Assembly: GCA_016180645.1 (NCBI GenBank)
Contig: JACPAV010000012.1
Location: 38,031 to 102,030, forward strand
Origin: Nitrospirota bacterium
GTDB taxonomy: Bacteria; JACPQY01
DNA: 64,000 nt
Direction: 5' to 3'
A program made the translations under genes and the position numbers. Numbering within the stretch: the stretch's first letter is position 1; every line of letters starts with the position of its first letter. This document shows positions 8,627-17,276 of this stretch, piece after piece. The notes under the pieces are model-generated. The model made no database searches. It had not been told where the DNA came from and was given only the letters and a program-made list of their open reading frames with translations.

Positions 8627-10067
8627 GGCGGAAGCACGAACGGTGAAGTTCACGCTGAAAGACCTGATGCGCGCGACCGGAGGAATTTTCCGGGGGGGTC
8701 GCTCCACGGCCACGTTCGACGGCGTCAGCACCGATTCGCGGGATGTTCGCTCCGGCGCCCTCTTTTTTGCGCTCTCCGGCCCGCGGTTTGATGGCCACCG
8801 GTTTGTGGTTTCGGCCTTGAAATCCGGCGCCTTCGGAGCGGTGATCCGGGAGGGTGAGGCGCCCTCCCTCCGGGGCCCGGCCACGGCCGCCCGGGAGGAG
8901 AGCATTCTCGTGGAGGTCTCGAATCCTCTCGACGCCCTCGGCGACCTGGCGCAACAGGCGCGCGCTCGCTTCGCGGGGGCGGTGGTGGGAGTGACCGGCA
9001 GTAATGGCAAGACCACAACCAAGGAAATCCTCCGACTCCTTCTGGGCACCCGACTCGACGTGGGGTGCACCTCGGGAAATTTCAACAATCAGATCGGCCT
9101 GCCCCGGACCCTCCTGGGGTTCTCCGGAGATGAAAAAGTCTGGGTCCTTGAATTGGGAATCAATCAGAGGGGCGAGATGGAACGACTGGCGGCCGTCGCA
9201 TCGCCCACGATCGGGGTGATCACCGACCTTTCCGAATCGCATTTGGAAGGGCTGGAGTCCGGAGAAGGGGTCGCCGAAGAAAAGGGCAGGATGTTTTCCA
9301 GGATGGGGTCGGACGGTGTGGCGGTCGTCCCTTTTGGAAATCCGTTTGTGCCGGTTGCGCTTCGATCCTTCGCCGGACGCGCGGTGACTTTCGGGTTGGA
9401 CGAGCGGGCGGACGTCCATGCGCGAAATATCCGCCGAGAGGGAATCCGAGGCGCGCGATTCGAACTGCATTCGAGGGGGGAAAAACTGGACCTCCTCCTT
9501 CCGGGGGGGTCCACACCGGTTCTCCTCAATACGCTGGCGGCCATCGCCGCCGGCCAGGAAGCCGGATTGGAACTCGGGGACGTTGCGGCGGGGATCGAGA
9601 AATTCACACCCGTCAAAGGGCGACTGAACGTCATCGAGGGACGATGGACGATCGTGGACGACACGTACAACGCCAATCCGGCTTCCACGATCGCGGCCCT
9701 GAAATTTCTGAAAATGGAGATGCGTCCAGGAAGGACGGTCTGCTGTTTGGGGGACATGAAAGAGCTAGGGACGGCAAGCGAGCGATGGCACAGGGCCATC
9801 GGCCGGGAAGCGGCAACGCTGGGCTATGGCTGCATCATTGCAGTGGGGAACATGGCTTCGTGGGTTGCCGAGGGGGCCAAGGAAGGCCGCTGTCCTCCAA
9901 ACAAAGTTTTTTCGTGCGGAACCGCGGACGAAGCGCTCGACGTGTTGCGGGAGCAGCTCCGCCCCGGGGACGGCGTGCTGGTCAAGGGCAGCCGCGCCAT
10001 GGCGATGGAACGAGTGGTTGAGGGGTTGAAGAAAATGGAGGAAGAGATTCGTGGATCGTCCTCCTGA
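8616..10067 (+). CDS. murF: UDP-MurNAc-tripeptide:D-Ala-D-Ala ligase
   Basis: Adds D-Ala-D-Ala to complete the pentapeptide precursor. 483 aa; ATP loop GSNGKTT at 128-134, central ligase domain with SGNFNNQIGLP and the conserved DDTYNANPAS in the C-terminal domain. The ATG at 8616 lies within the murE 3' end; a GTG at 8643 (VKFTLKDL) is an alternative start that fits the family alignment slightly better. The product is passed to MraY, encoded next. Confidence 0.96.
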   Translation: MRPEAEARTVKFTLKDLMRATGGIFRGGRSTATFDGVSTDSRDVRSGALFFALSGPRFDGHRFVVSALKSGAFGAVIREGEAPSLRGPATAAREESILVEVSNPLDALGDLAQQARARFAGAVVGVTGSNGKTTTKEILRLLLGTRLDVGCTSGNFNNQIGLPRTLLGFSGDEKVWVLELGINQRGEMERLAAVASPTIGVITDLSESHLEGLESGEGVAEEKGRMFSRMGSDGVAVVPFGNPFVPVALRSFAGRAVTFGLDERADVHARNIRREGIRGARFELHSRGEKLDLLLPGGSTPVLLNTLAAIAAGQEAGLELGDVAAGIEKFTPVKGRLNVIEGRWTIVDDTYNANPASTIAALKFLKMEMRPGRTVCCLGDMKELGTASERWHRAIGREAATLGYGCIIAVGNMASWVAEGAKEGRCPPNKVFSCGTADEALDVLREQLRPGDGVLVKGSRAMAMERVVEGLKKMEEEIRGSSS

Positions 10068-10072
10068 CCGCC

Positions 10073-11149
10073 GTGCTGTACTACCTTTTCTTTCCGTTCC
10101 GGGACATCCACACGGTGTTCAACGTCTTCCGCTATATCACCTTCCGGACTTTTTGGGCGCTCATGACCGCGCTGATTCTGGGGTTCATCATCGGTCCGGC
10201 CCTCATCCGGAAATTTGCGGCGCTCAAGATCGGGCAGACCATCCGGCCGGAAGGGCCGCAGGGACACGCCTCGAAAGCCGGGACGCCCACGATGGGAGGC
10301 GCGCTCATCCTATCCGGAGCGATTCTCTCCGTGCTCCTGTGGACGAACGTGCGGAACGCCTATGTGTGGATTCTCCTCTTGGTCACGGCCGGCATGGGGT
10401 TGGTGGGGTTCCTGGACGATTGGTTGAAGTTGAAGCGTGGCGCCGCCCGAGGGCTTTCCGCGCGCGAAAAGTTTCTTTTCCAGTGCGTGGTGGCGGCTGC
10501 CGCCGCCTATTTCATTTTCCGACTGCCGAACTTCTCCACGGAGGTCTGGATCCCCTTCTTCAAGAACCTTCACCCGGACATCGGCCTCTGGTACCTGCCG
10601 TTCATGATGCTGATCATCGTGGGCACGGCGAACGCGGTGAATCTCACGGACGGTCTGGACGGACTGGCCATAGGACCGATCCTGGTGGCGTCGCTCGCCT
10701 TCGCGGTGTTCGCCTACGTGGCCGGCCACAGCCAGATCGCGGAGTACCTCCAGGTGCGTTTTGTGCGCGGGGGGGGGGAAGTGGCGGTTTTCTGCGGGGC
10801 CCTGTTCGGGGCGAGTTTGAGCTTCCTCTGGTACAACTCCTATCCGGCGCAGGTGTTCATGGGCGACGTGGGCTCGTTGGCGTTGGGCGGCGCACTGGGG
10901 GTGGTGGCGATCGTCAGCAAACAAGAGCTGTTGCTTCCCATTGTGGGCGGAATTTTCGTGGTCGAAACGCTCTCGGTGATCATCCAGGTGACGTCGTACA
11001 AATTGAGAAAAAAGAGGGTCTTCCGCATGGCGCCATTCCACCATCACCTCGAACTCAAAGGGTGGTCCGAGCCGAAAATCGTGGTCCGATTCTGGATCCT
11101 CTCCATCCTGCTCGCCGTGTTCGCCATGAGCACGCTGAAGGTCAGATAA
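10073..11149 (+). CDS. mraY: Phospho-N-acetylmuramoyl-pentapeptide transferase
   Basis: Integral membrane enzyme that makes lipid I from undecaprenyl phosphate and UDP-MurNAc-pentapeptide. 358 aa with about ten hydrophobic segments. Family motifs: KxGTPTMGG near residue 68, the catalytic Asp motifs FLDDWLK and NLTDGLDGLA, MGDVGSLALG, and the His-rich loop MAPFHHHLELKGW. Start is GTG, 5 nt after murF. Ends 1 nt before the TTG start of murD. Confidence 0.97.
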   Translation: MLYYLFFPFRDIHTVFNVFRYITFRTFWALMTALILGFIIGPALIRKFAALKIGQTIRPEGPQGHASKAGTPTMGGALILSGAILSVLLWTNVRNAYVWILLLVTAGMGLVGFLDDWLKLKRGAARGLSAREKFLFQCVVAAAAAYFIFRLPNFSTEVWIPFFKNLHPDIGLWYLPFMMLIIVGTANAVNLTDGLDGLAIGPILVASLAFAVFAYVAGHSQIAEYLQVRFVRGGGEVAVFCGALFGASLSFLWYNSYPAQVFMGDVGSLALGGALGVVAIVSKQELLLPIVGGIFVVETLSVIIQVTSYKLRKKRVFRMAPFHHHLELKGWSEPKIVVRFWILSILLAVFAMSTLKVR

Positions 11150-11150
11150 T

Positions 11151-12665
11151 TTGAAATCTCAAATCTCAAATCTCAAATCGGCCCGCGTGGCCGTTCTGGG
11201 CCTGGCCTCCACCGGGCGAGCGGTGTGCAGGTTCCTCCTAAGAGAGGGCGCCACGGTATTGGGACTGGACCAGAAGGATACCCTTCTCATGCAGGAAATC
11301 GTGAAACCCCTGGTGGAAGCGGGCGTGACCGTCCGTCTCGGTCCGCATCGCAGCGAGGATTTTCGGGGAGTGGATGTGCTGGTCCTGAGTCCCGGCGTGT
11401 CGATTTCTCATCCCACGATCAAGGAGGTTTCGAACCGGATCCCCGTCTGGAGCGAGATCGAACTGGCGTATCGCCATCTGAAGGCTCCGATCATCGGCGT
11501 GACAGGGACCAACGGCAAGAGCACGACCACGGTGCTCATCGGCAAGATCTTGGAAGCGGCGGGAAAGCGGGTCTTCACGGGCGGCAACCTCGGAACGCCC
11601 CTCATCGAAGCGGTCGGTGGCTCCTGGGATTGGATCGTCTGCGAAATCAGCAGTTTCCAGCTTGAGGCGATTCGGGAGTTCAGGCCGAAAATCGGCGTCT
11701 TTTTGAACATCACGGACGACCATCTGGACCGGCACAAGGATTTCAACGAGTATTTCGACGCCAAGAAACGATTGTTCGAACACCAACGAAGCGAGGATTT
11801 CGCCGTCATCAATCTGGATGATCCGCTGTTGGCGGATTGGGCCCGCGCATTGTCCGCCTCGCTCATCGGTACGAGCCGGCTTCGATCGACCTCGCCGGGC
11901 GCCTTCCTCCGGGGGGACGAGTTGGTGTACGGCGATACCCGTGTCGAGGAGAGCTATCCGCTGGCGGAAGCCAACCTCAAGGGCGTGCACAACATTGAGA
12001 ACATGCTGGCTTCGATTGCGGCGGCCCGCCTCGCCTTCTGTCCGCCGGATGCGATCCGCTCCGTCCTGAAAACATTCCAGCCCCTTCCGCACCGGATGGA
12101 ATGGGTGGGAGCGGTGAAGGGCGTCGACTTCTACGACGATTCCAAGGCCACCAACGTTGGCGCGGTGATTCGCGCCATCGAATCGATGACCCCCACGACG
12201 GGGGAAATGCCGCGGGAGGGCAGGAGCCCGGAGCGGCTGACCCGCAAAACGGTCTTGATCCTCGGCGGCCTCGACAAAGGTGGGGATTTCGGCCTGATCG
12301 CGAGTCAGTCCGATCGAATCCGCCATGCGGTCTTGATCGGCCAGGCCAGGCAGCGATTGGAAGAAGCATTGCGGGGCAGGGTGGAGACCTCCCCCGCCGG
12401 ATCGATGGGTGAAGCGGTGCGGTCGGCGTGGAAATCCGCGGAAGAGGGAGATGCGGTGCTGCTTTCACCGGCGTGCGCGAGCTTCGACATGTTCAAAAGC
12501 TACAAGGATCGAGGTGAACAATTTTGTGAGGCCGTCAGGAAACTGGCGGCCGAAGTGTCCGCTTCAGGGCGGGAGGGGTCCCAGGCCCGGAAGACAGGCA
12601 GCAAGCCGAGCGATGGAGGGACGGCGAAGTCGCCAAAAGGGGTTTATGAAGCGCGCATGCATTGA
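11151..12665 (+). CDS. murD: UDP-MurNAc-L-alanine:D-glutamate ligase, with in-frame repeat insertion
   Basis: Adds D-Glu to UDP-MurNAc-L-Ala. 504 aa, about 50 longer than most MurD. ATP loop GTNGKST at 119-125; ligase motifs NITDDHLDRH and YDDSKATNVGA. The TTG start at 11151 sits directly on three tandem copies of AAATCTC, which encode the first residues MKSQISNLKS. Residues about 347-363 (TGEMPREGRSPERL) come from a 52-bp palindromic repeat found in two other genes of this window; they interrupt the sequence just before the conserved VLILGGLDKG. A Ser/Gly/Lys-rich tail after about residue 470 is also extra. Function is probably kept, because all motifs are intact. Confidence 0.93.
   Translation: MKSQISNLKSARVAVLGLASTGRAVCRFLLREGATVLGLDQKDTLLMQEIVKPLVEAGVTVRLGPHRSEDFRGVDVLVLSPGVSISHPTIKEVSNRIPVWSEIELAYRHLKAPIIGVTGTNGKSTTTVLIGKILEAAGKRVFTGGNLGTPLIEAVGGSWDWIVCEISSFQLEAIREFRPKIGVFLNITDDHLDRHKDFNEYFDAKKRLFEHQRSEDFAVINLDDPLLADWARALSASLIGTSRLRSTSPGAFLRGDELVYGDTRVEESYPLAEANLKGVHNIENMLASIAAARLAFCPPDAIRSVLKTFQPLPHRMEWVGAVKGVDFYDDSKATNVGAVIRAIESMTPTTGEMPREGRSPERLTRKTVLILGGLDKGGDFGLIASQSDRIRHAVLIGQARQRLEEALRGRVETSPAGSMGEAVRSAWKSAEEGDAVLLSPACASFDMFKSYKDRGEQFCEAVRKLAAEVSASGREGSQARKTGSKPSDGGTAKSPKGVYEARMH
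11154..11174. repeat. Three tandem AAATCTC units at the 5' end of murD
   Basis: Perfect 7-bp units at 11154-11160, 11161-11167 and 11168-11174, followed by a partial AAATC. They begin right after the TTG start codon and encode SQISNLKS-like residues. A related motif (AGATCTCAAAT) recurs at the start of ftsW. Three units make 21 bp, so the frame is kept, but gain or loss of one unit would break it. Confidence 0.85.
12189..12240. repeat. Palindromic in-frame repeat, copy A (in murD)
   Basis: A 52-bp sequence with two potential hairpins: CCCCC (12190-12194) with GGGGG (12200-12204), then an imperfect hairpin around GGGC-AGGA-GCCC flanked by CCGC and GCGG. Copy B is at 20368-20419 (2 differences in 52) and copy C near 59419-59470. 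All three are read in the same frame, as TGEMPREGRSPE-like peptide in A and B and a diverged version in C. Confidence 0.85.
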
Positions 12666-13918
12666 CCCCGCCTCGAACCCATCTCAGATCTCAAATTTCG
12701 AATTTGAGATCGCCGGAACGCGGCGGCGGACTCGACTGGCCGCTCGTGGTGGCCGTGGCCTCTCTCTGCATTCTGGGCGCCTTCATGGTCTACAGCGCGA
12801 GCTACTTCTACGCCCTCAAGAAATTCGAGGATCCGAGCTTCTTCTTCAAGAAACAGCTCCTCTGGCTGGCGGTGGGACTGATCTCGATGCTGGCGGCATC
12901 CCGGATTCGCCTGGAAACCTGGGGCCGACTCGCCGCGCCGCTTCTGCTGCTCAGTATCATCATGCTGGGACTGGTTCTCACGGGATTGGGCACGGAAGTC
13001 GGCGGCGGGCGCCGGTGGTTCCGGCTCGGGGGATTCAGTTTTCAGCCGGCCGAATTGGCCAAGTTCAGCTTGATTCTCTACATGGCCGGCTCCTTGCCGC
13101 GGAAAGAAGACTCCATGCGTAGTTTCCTGAAGGGCGTTCTGCCCTACCTGATCATCGGAGGACTCTGCGTCGTTCTCGTTCTGGCCGAGCCGGATTTCGG
13201 GATGGCCATGACCATGCTCGGGCTCGTGCTGCTCATGGTGTTCATCGCGGGGATGCGTTTCCGGTACGTGGCCATGACGGTCCTGGCGGCGGCGCCGATG
13301 GCCGTTTTTCTCGTCATGAAGCAGCCGTATCGCGTGAAGCGCGTCGTTTCCTTCCTCAACCCCTGGGAACACTACGAAGGGAGCGGGTTCCAACTGATCC
13401 AATCCCTTCTTTCGTTCATGGCCGGGGGGGGGGCGGGAGTCGGACTGGGCTCGGGCCGGCAGAAGCTGTTCTTTCTGCCCGAAGCACACACTGATTTTCT
13501 CCTGGCCGTGGTGGGGGAGGAGTTGGGACTGGTGGGCGTGTTGATCGTTCTCGGACTGTTCGGACTGATCCTGCACCGCGGTCTCCAGATCAGCCGGCGC
13601 GCGCCGGATGCGTTCACGTCGCTCCTGGCCACAGGGCTCACGCTGCTCATCGTGTTCCAGGCTATACTGAATGCAGGGGTTTCGGTGGGGCTTCTTCCGA
13701 CGAAGGGAATGCCCTTGCCCTTCATGAGTTATGGGGGTACATCGATATGGGTCAATTTGATGGCCGCGGGAATTCTCCTCGGCATAGGCAGGAGATCCCA
13801 TGAAACGGTTGTTGATCGCATGCGGGGGTACGGGGGGGCACCTGTTCCCGGCATTGGCGGTCGCGGAAAAATATGGGGAAGCCAGGGTCGGCTCCCCGGA
13901 GGGACACAGGGATCGTGA
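12662..13918 (+). CDS. ftsW: Lipid II polymerase FtsW (SEDS family)
   Basis: SEDS-family glycosyltransferase of the septal wall, partner of FtsI. 418 aa with about ten membrane helices. Family markers: GGRRWFRLGGFSFQPAELAK, PDFG in the fourth loop region, and the C-terminal LPFMSYGGTS. Starts with TTG inside the murD stop (TTGA). The first 20 residues contain SQISNLRS from a repeat. The 3' end is odd: the frame runs 119 nt into murG, adding a Gly-rich tail of about 39 residues after LLGIGRRS, where FtsW normally ends within a few residues. Confidence 0.94.
   Translation: MTPPRTHLRSQISNLRSPERGGGLDWPLVVAVASLCILGAFMVYSASYFYALKKFEDPSFFFKKQLLWLAVGLISMLAASRIRLETWGRLAAPLLLLSIIMLGLVLTGLGTEVGGGRRWFRLGGFSFQPAELAKFSLILYMAGSLPRKEDSMRSFLKGVLPYLIIGGLCVVLVLAEPDFGMAMTMLGLVLLMVFIAGMRFRYVAMTVLAAAPMAVFLVMKQPYRVKRVVSFLNPWEHYEGSGFQLIQSLLSFMAGGGAGVGLGSGRQKLFFLPEAHTDFLLAVVGEELGLVGVLIVLGLFGLILHRGLQISRRAPDAFTSLLATGLTLLIVFQAILNAGVSVGLLPTKGMPLPFMSYGGTSIWVNLMAAGILLGIGRRSHETVVDRMRGYGGAPVPGIGGRGKIWGSQGRLPGGTQGS
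12687..12711. repeat. Perfect 11-bp inverted repeat at the 5' end of ftsW
   Basis: Arms GATCTCAAATT (12687-12697) and AATTTGAGATC (12701-12711) with a TCG loop. It lies 25-49 nt after the ftsW start codon and is translated. It shares the ATCTCAAAT core with the murD 5' tandem repeat, so both probably belong to one repeat type that lands at gene starts. Confidence 0.8.
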
Positions 13919-14903
13919 ACTCTTGTTCGTCGGTGTAGAAGACAAAGTCTTCGAGAAAGTCCTCTCGAAGCAGGGCCTGCCCTATCGGACGATTTCCTCG
14001 GGCGCCCTGCACGGAGGGGGATGGCGGGGTCGACTCCGTTCGGTGCGCCGCATCGGGCGGGGCATAGGGGAGGCACGAAAGATTCTCCGTGAATTCGCCC
14101 CGGACGCGCTCCTCGGCATGGGCGGATTCGCCCAAGTCCCCACTTTTCTTGCCGCTCGATTGGCGGGAATCCCTTCGGCCCTTCATGAACAGAATGCGAC
14201 CGCGGGGCGGGCCAATCTTCTCCTTTCGCGGCTCGCCGCACGGGTGTTCGTGTCGCATGACTCCGCCGTGAATCAGTTCCCGAAAGGCCGGGCCCTGTTC
14301 ACCGGCCTTCCCGTCCGACGCTCCTTCTTCGAGTACCCGTCACCCGTCCCCCATCACCCGTCACCTTTCACGCTTTTTGTGCTCGGCGGAAGCCAGGGAG
14401 CCTATTTTCTCAACCGGTTGATGGCGGACGTACTGCCGAAACTCGGAAGTCTGGCGGCCCGATTCCGATTCATTCACCAGACAGGGGAGGGTGACTACTC
14501 TTTCGTGGCGGATGCGTACCGGGCCGCGGGGGTTCGGGCGGAGACCGCCCCATTTTTCCACGACGTGGATCGTCGCCTCCGGGAAACTCATTTGGTCCTC
14601 GCCCGCGCCGGGGCCTCATCCGTGGCCGAATTCTCCGCCGCCGGCCGCGGCGCCGTACTCGTGCCGTATCCATTCGCCGTGAAGGATCACCAATTCGCCA
14701 ATGCCAGGGCGTTGGAATCGGCGGGCGGGGCGCAGGTCTTTCGCCAGAGCGAGATGACCGCCGACAAGATGGCCAACATTCTCGCGTATTTTCTGGAGAA
14801 GCCTGAAAAGGCCGTGGAGATGGGGACAAACGCAGCGAAGCTGGCCCGCCCGGACGCCGCGAAGCGGGTTTGCGAAGAACTTGAAAAACTATGTCTGAAT
14901 TAG
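13800..14903 (+). CDS. murG: UDP-GlcNAc:lipid I N-acetylglucosaminyltransferase
   Basis: Makes lipid II at the inner face of the membrane (GT-B fold, GT28). 367 aa. The glycine loop GGTGGH is at 9-14, HEQNATAGRAN at 129-139, and the second-domain loop GGSQG at 196-200. The ATG has AGGAG 5-6 nt upstream, which supports this start even though it lies 119 nt inside ftsW. The interdomain linker, residues about 179-190 (YPSPVPHHPSPF), is encoded by a CACCCGTC-type repeat and is longer than usual. Confidence 0.95.
   Translation: MKRLLIACGGTGGHLFPALAVAEKYGEARVGSPEGHRDRELLFVGVEDKVFEKVLSKQGLPYRTISSGALHGGGWRGRLRSVRRIGRGIGEARKILREFAPDALLGMGGFAQVPTFLAARLAGIPSALHEQNATAGRANLLLSRLAARVFVSHDSAVNQFPKGRALFTGLPVRRSFFEYPSPVPHHPSPFTLFVLGGSQGAYFLNRLMADVLPKLGSLAARFRFIHQTGEGDYSFVADAYRAAGVRAETAPFFHDVDRRLRETHLVLARAGASSVAEFSAAGRGAVLVPYPFAVKDHQFANARALESAGGAQVFRQSEMTADKMANILAYFLEKPEKAVEMGTNAAKLARPDAAKRVCEELEKLCLN
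14335..14370. repeat. ACCCGTC-type tandem repeat in the murG linker
   Basis: Imperfect 7-8 bp repetition (ACCCGTC, CACCCGTC, CATCACCCGTCACC) within the murG coding sequence. It encodes a Pro/Ser/His-rich spacer between the two Rossmann-like domains, a place where extra residues are tolerated. It belongs with the other short tandem repeats found inside genes of this window. Confidence 0.7.
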
Positions 14904-16318
14904 CCGGCGCAACCGATACGGCCTACCCCCGCATCCGTCGGGTCCACATGATCGGCGTGGGCGGGAGCGGCATGAGCGGAATCGCCGAAGTCTTGTTGAC
15001 CCACGGTTATGACGTGAGCGGGTCGGACGCGAAGTGGACCTCCGTGACCGAGCGGTTGGAGAAGATGGGGGTGAAAGTTTCGATCGGTCATCAGGCGGAG
15101 AACGTGAAAGATGTGGACGTGGTGGTCTTTTCTTCCGCCGTGGCGCCGGACAATCCCGAAGTGTCCGAGGCCCGGCAGCGGGGAATCCCGGTGATTCCGC
15201 GGGCGGAAATGCTGGCGGAAGTCATGCGCATGAAATACGGCATCCTCGTGGCCGGCGCGCATGGAAAGACGACCACGACCTCCCTTTTAGCCCATCTCCT
15301 CACCGAGGCGAAGTTCGACCCCACCGTGGTCATCGGGGGCCGTTTCCTCTCGTGGGGAGGGGGCGCGAAGCCCGGCCGCGGGAAATTCGTCGTGGCGGAG
15401 GCGGACGAAAGCGACGGCTCTTTCCTTAAGCTCAGTCCGACGATCGCCGTGGTGACGAATGTGGACCGCGAGCACATGAATCACTACCGCACGATGGGCC
15501 GGCTGAAGACGGCATTTCTGGAATTCATGAACAAAGTGCCGTTTTTCGGGCTCTGCGTGGTCTGCACCGAGAATCCAATTCTCCGGAAGCTCAGACCCAA
15601 AATCCAGCGCCGGGTGGTCACCTACGGTTGCAAACCCAAAGGGGACAGCTGGGCCAGGAAGATCACGTTCGACGGTGGCCGCAGCTCCTTCGAGGTCATG
15701 CTGGGGAAGGAGTCTCTGGGGCCATTCGAGGTCCCGCTCATCGGATACCACAACGTACTCAATTCCCTTGGCGCACTCGCCACCGCCCGGGAGCTCGGCA
15801 TCCCGGTGGAAACCGCGCGGGCGGCTCTGAAGACTTTTCCCGGTGTGCACCGGCGGTTTGAAGTGAAGGGGGTCCACCACGATGTCATGATCGTGGACGA
15901 CTACGGCCACCACCCACAGGAAATCCGCGTGACTCTGCGCGCCGCCCGTGAGAGCTGGCCGAAGCGGCGGCTCGTGGTGGCTTTCCAGCCGCACCGCTAC
16001 TCGCGCACCCAGGATTTATTCGAGGAATTCATGGTCTCGTTTGGGGACGCGCATGAACTTTTTGTCGCCGACATCTACTCGGCCGGCGAAACGGCCATCG
16101 AGGGCGTACACGCCTCCAAATTGGTGGAAGGCCTCAAGGCAAAAGGATTCGACCGAGCGCACTACCACGCCGACCGCCGGCAGATGACGGAGGAGATCGC
16201 GAGGCTCCTCCGGCCCGGAGATCTCTTTCTCACCCTCGGGGCGGGGGATATCTGGATGGTGGCCGAAGAAATCATCCACCGGCTGACCCAGGAAGGAGAG
16301 CAGGCCCGTGTCGCTTAA
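14891..16318 (+). CDS. murC: UDP-N-acetylmuramate:L-alanine ligase
   Basis: Adds the first L-Ala to UDP-MurNAc. 475 aa. The N-terminal nucleotide-binding loop is IGVGGSGMSGIAEVL, the ATP loop AHGKTT is at 123-128, and EADESDGSF and DYGHHPQEI are the other Mur-ligase markers. Overlaps murG by 13 nt and murB by 11 nt. No anomalies. Confidence 0.97.
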   Translation: MSELAGATDTAYPRIRRVHMIGVGGSGMSGIAEVLLTHGYDVSGSDAKWTSVTERLEKMGVKVSIGHQAENVKDVDVVVFSSAVAPDNPEVSEARQRGIPVIPRAEMLAEVMRMKYGILVAGAHGKTTTTSLLAHLLTEAKFDPTVVIGGRFLSWGGGAKPGRGKFVVAEADESDGSFLKLSPTIAVVTNVDREHMNHYRTMGRLKTAFLEFMNKVPFFGLCVVCTENPILRKLRPKIQRRVVTYGCKPKGDSWARKITFDGGRSSFEVMLGKESLGPFEVPLIGYHNVLNSLGALATARELGIPVETARAALKTFPGVHRRFEVKGVHHDVMIVDDYGHHPQEIRVTLRAARESWPKRRLVVAFQPHRYSRTQDLFEEFMVSFGDAHELFVADIYSAGETAIEGVHASKLVEGLKAKGFDRAHYHADRRQMTEEIARLLRPGDLFLTLGAGDIWMVAEEIIHRLTQEGEQARVA

Positions 16319-17276
16319 TGCCGAAACGCGCGCCGTGTTGAAGGAGACGCTCAAAAGCGATGTGGAGTTCGAGGCCTCCATGGCGAAGTGCACCACCTTG
16401 CGCGTGGGCGGGCCGGTCGATGCCATGGTCCACCCCCGATCCATCGATCAGGTCCAGTGGCTCCTGTCGTTCTGCAAGGCGCGGGGCGTTCCGTATTGGG
16501 TCAAAGGCCGCGGCTCGAATATGCTTGTCCTTTCCAAAGGCATTGAGGGCGTCCTCATCGATTTCACCGAGGGGATGTCAAAGATCAAACGGCTGGCCGG
16601 AAACCAGGTGTACGCGGAGAGCGGGGCCAACATCACGAAGCTCCTCGATTTCTGTCGGAAAGAAGGACTGGGTGGAGTGGAGTTCATCACGGGGACGCCG
16701 GGCACGGTGGGCGGCGCGCTGTTCATGAATGCGGGTGCGAACCAGGGCGAGATGAAGGACATCGTGCGCGAAGTGACGCTGGTGAACGGAACGGGCACGG
16801 TGGCGCGGAAGCGGCGCGAGGAGATCGGGTTCCGGTATCGCGCGAGCGGACTCGCGCCGGGGACGGTTGTCCTGGGCGTGACCTTTTCGCTCACCCCCAG
16901 GAAGCCCGAGGAGATCCGCAGCACCATCAACCAACTGATCAAGGAACGCCGCGCCAAGGAGCCGAAAGGCCATCCCAGCGCGGGATCGATTTTCAAGAAT
17001 CCGCCCGGAGACTACGCGGGGCGGCTCATCGAGGCCTGCGGGCTGAAAGGCACTCGACTGGGCGGCGCCATGGTTTCCCGGGAACATGCCAATTTCATCG
17101 TGACCACGGGCGATGCGAGCGGGGACGACGTTCTCGCGCTCATCCGCGACATTCGCGGGACCGTGAAGGAGAAAACCGGGATTCTCCTGGAGCCGGAGGT
17201 ACAGATCGTGGGCCGACCCGAGCGGCAGGACCTGGAGGGGTTCATGGAGGAACTGAGTCGTGAAAGGAAAACATAA
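16308..17276 (+). CDS. murB: UDP-N-acetylenolpyruvoylglucosamine reductase
   Basis: FAD- and NADPH-dependent step that yields UDP-MurNAc. 322 aa, a short type II-like form. FAD-binding segment KGRGSNMLV (67-75), PGTVGGALFMNAGA (131-144), and the catalytic Ser227 in SAGSIFKNP. Starts with GTG inside murC and overlaps ddl by 17 nt. Encoding between murC and ddl is the common arrangement. Confidence 0.96.
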   Translation: MSLNAETRAVLKETLKSDVEFEASMAKCTTLRVGGPVDAMVHPRSIDQVQWLLSFCKARGVPYWVKGRGSNMLVLSKGIEGVLIDFTEGMSKIKRLAGNQVYAESGANITKLLDFCRKEGLGGVEFITGTPGTVGGALFMNAGANQGEMKDIVREVTLVNGTGTVARKRREEIGFRYRASGLAPGTVVLGVTFSLTPRKPEEIRSTINQLIKERRAKEPKGHPSAGSIFKNPPGDYAGRLIEACGLKGTRLGGAMVSREHANFIVTTGDASGDDVLALIRDIRGTVKEKTGILLEPEVQIVGRPERQDLEGFMEELSRERKT

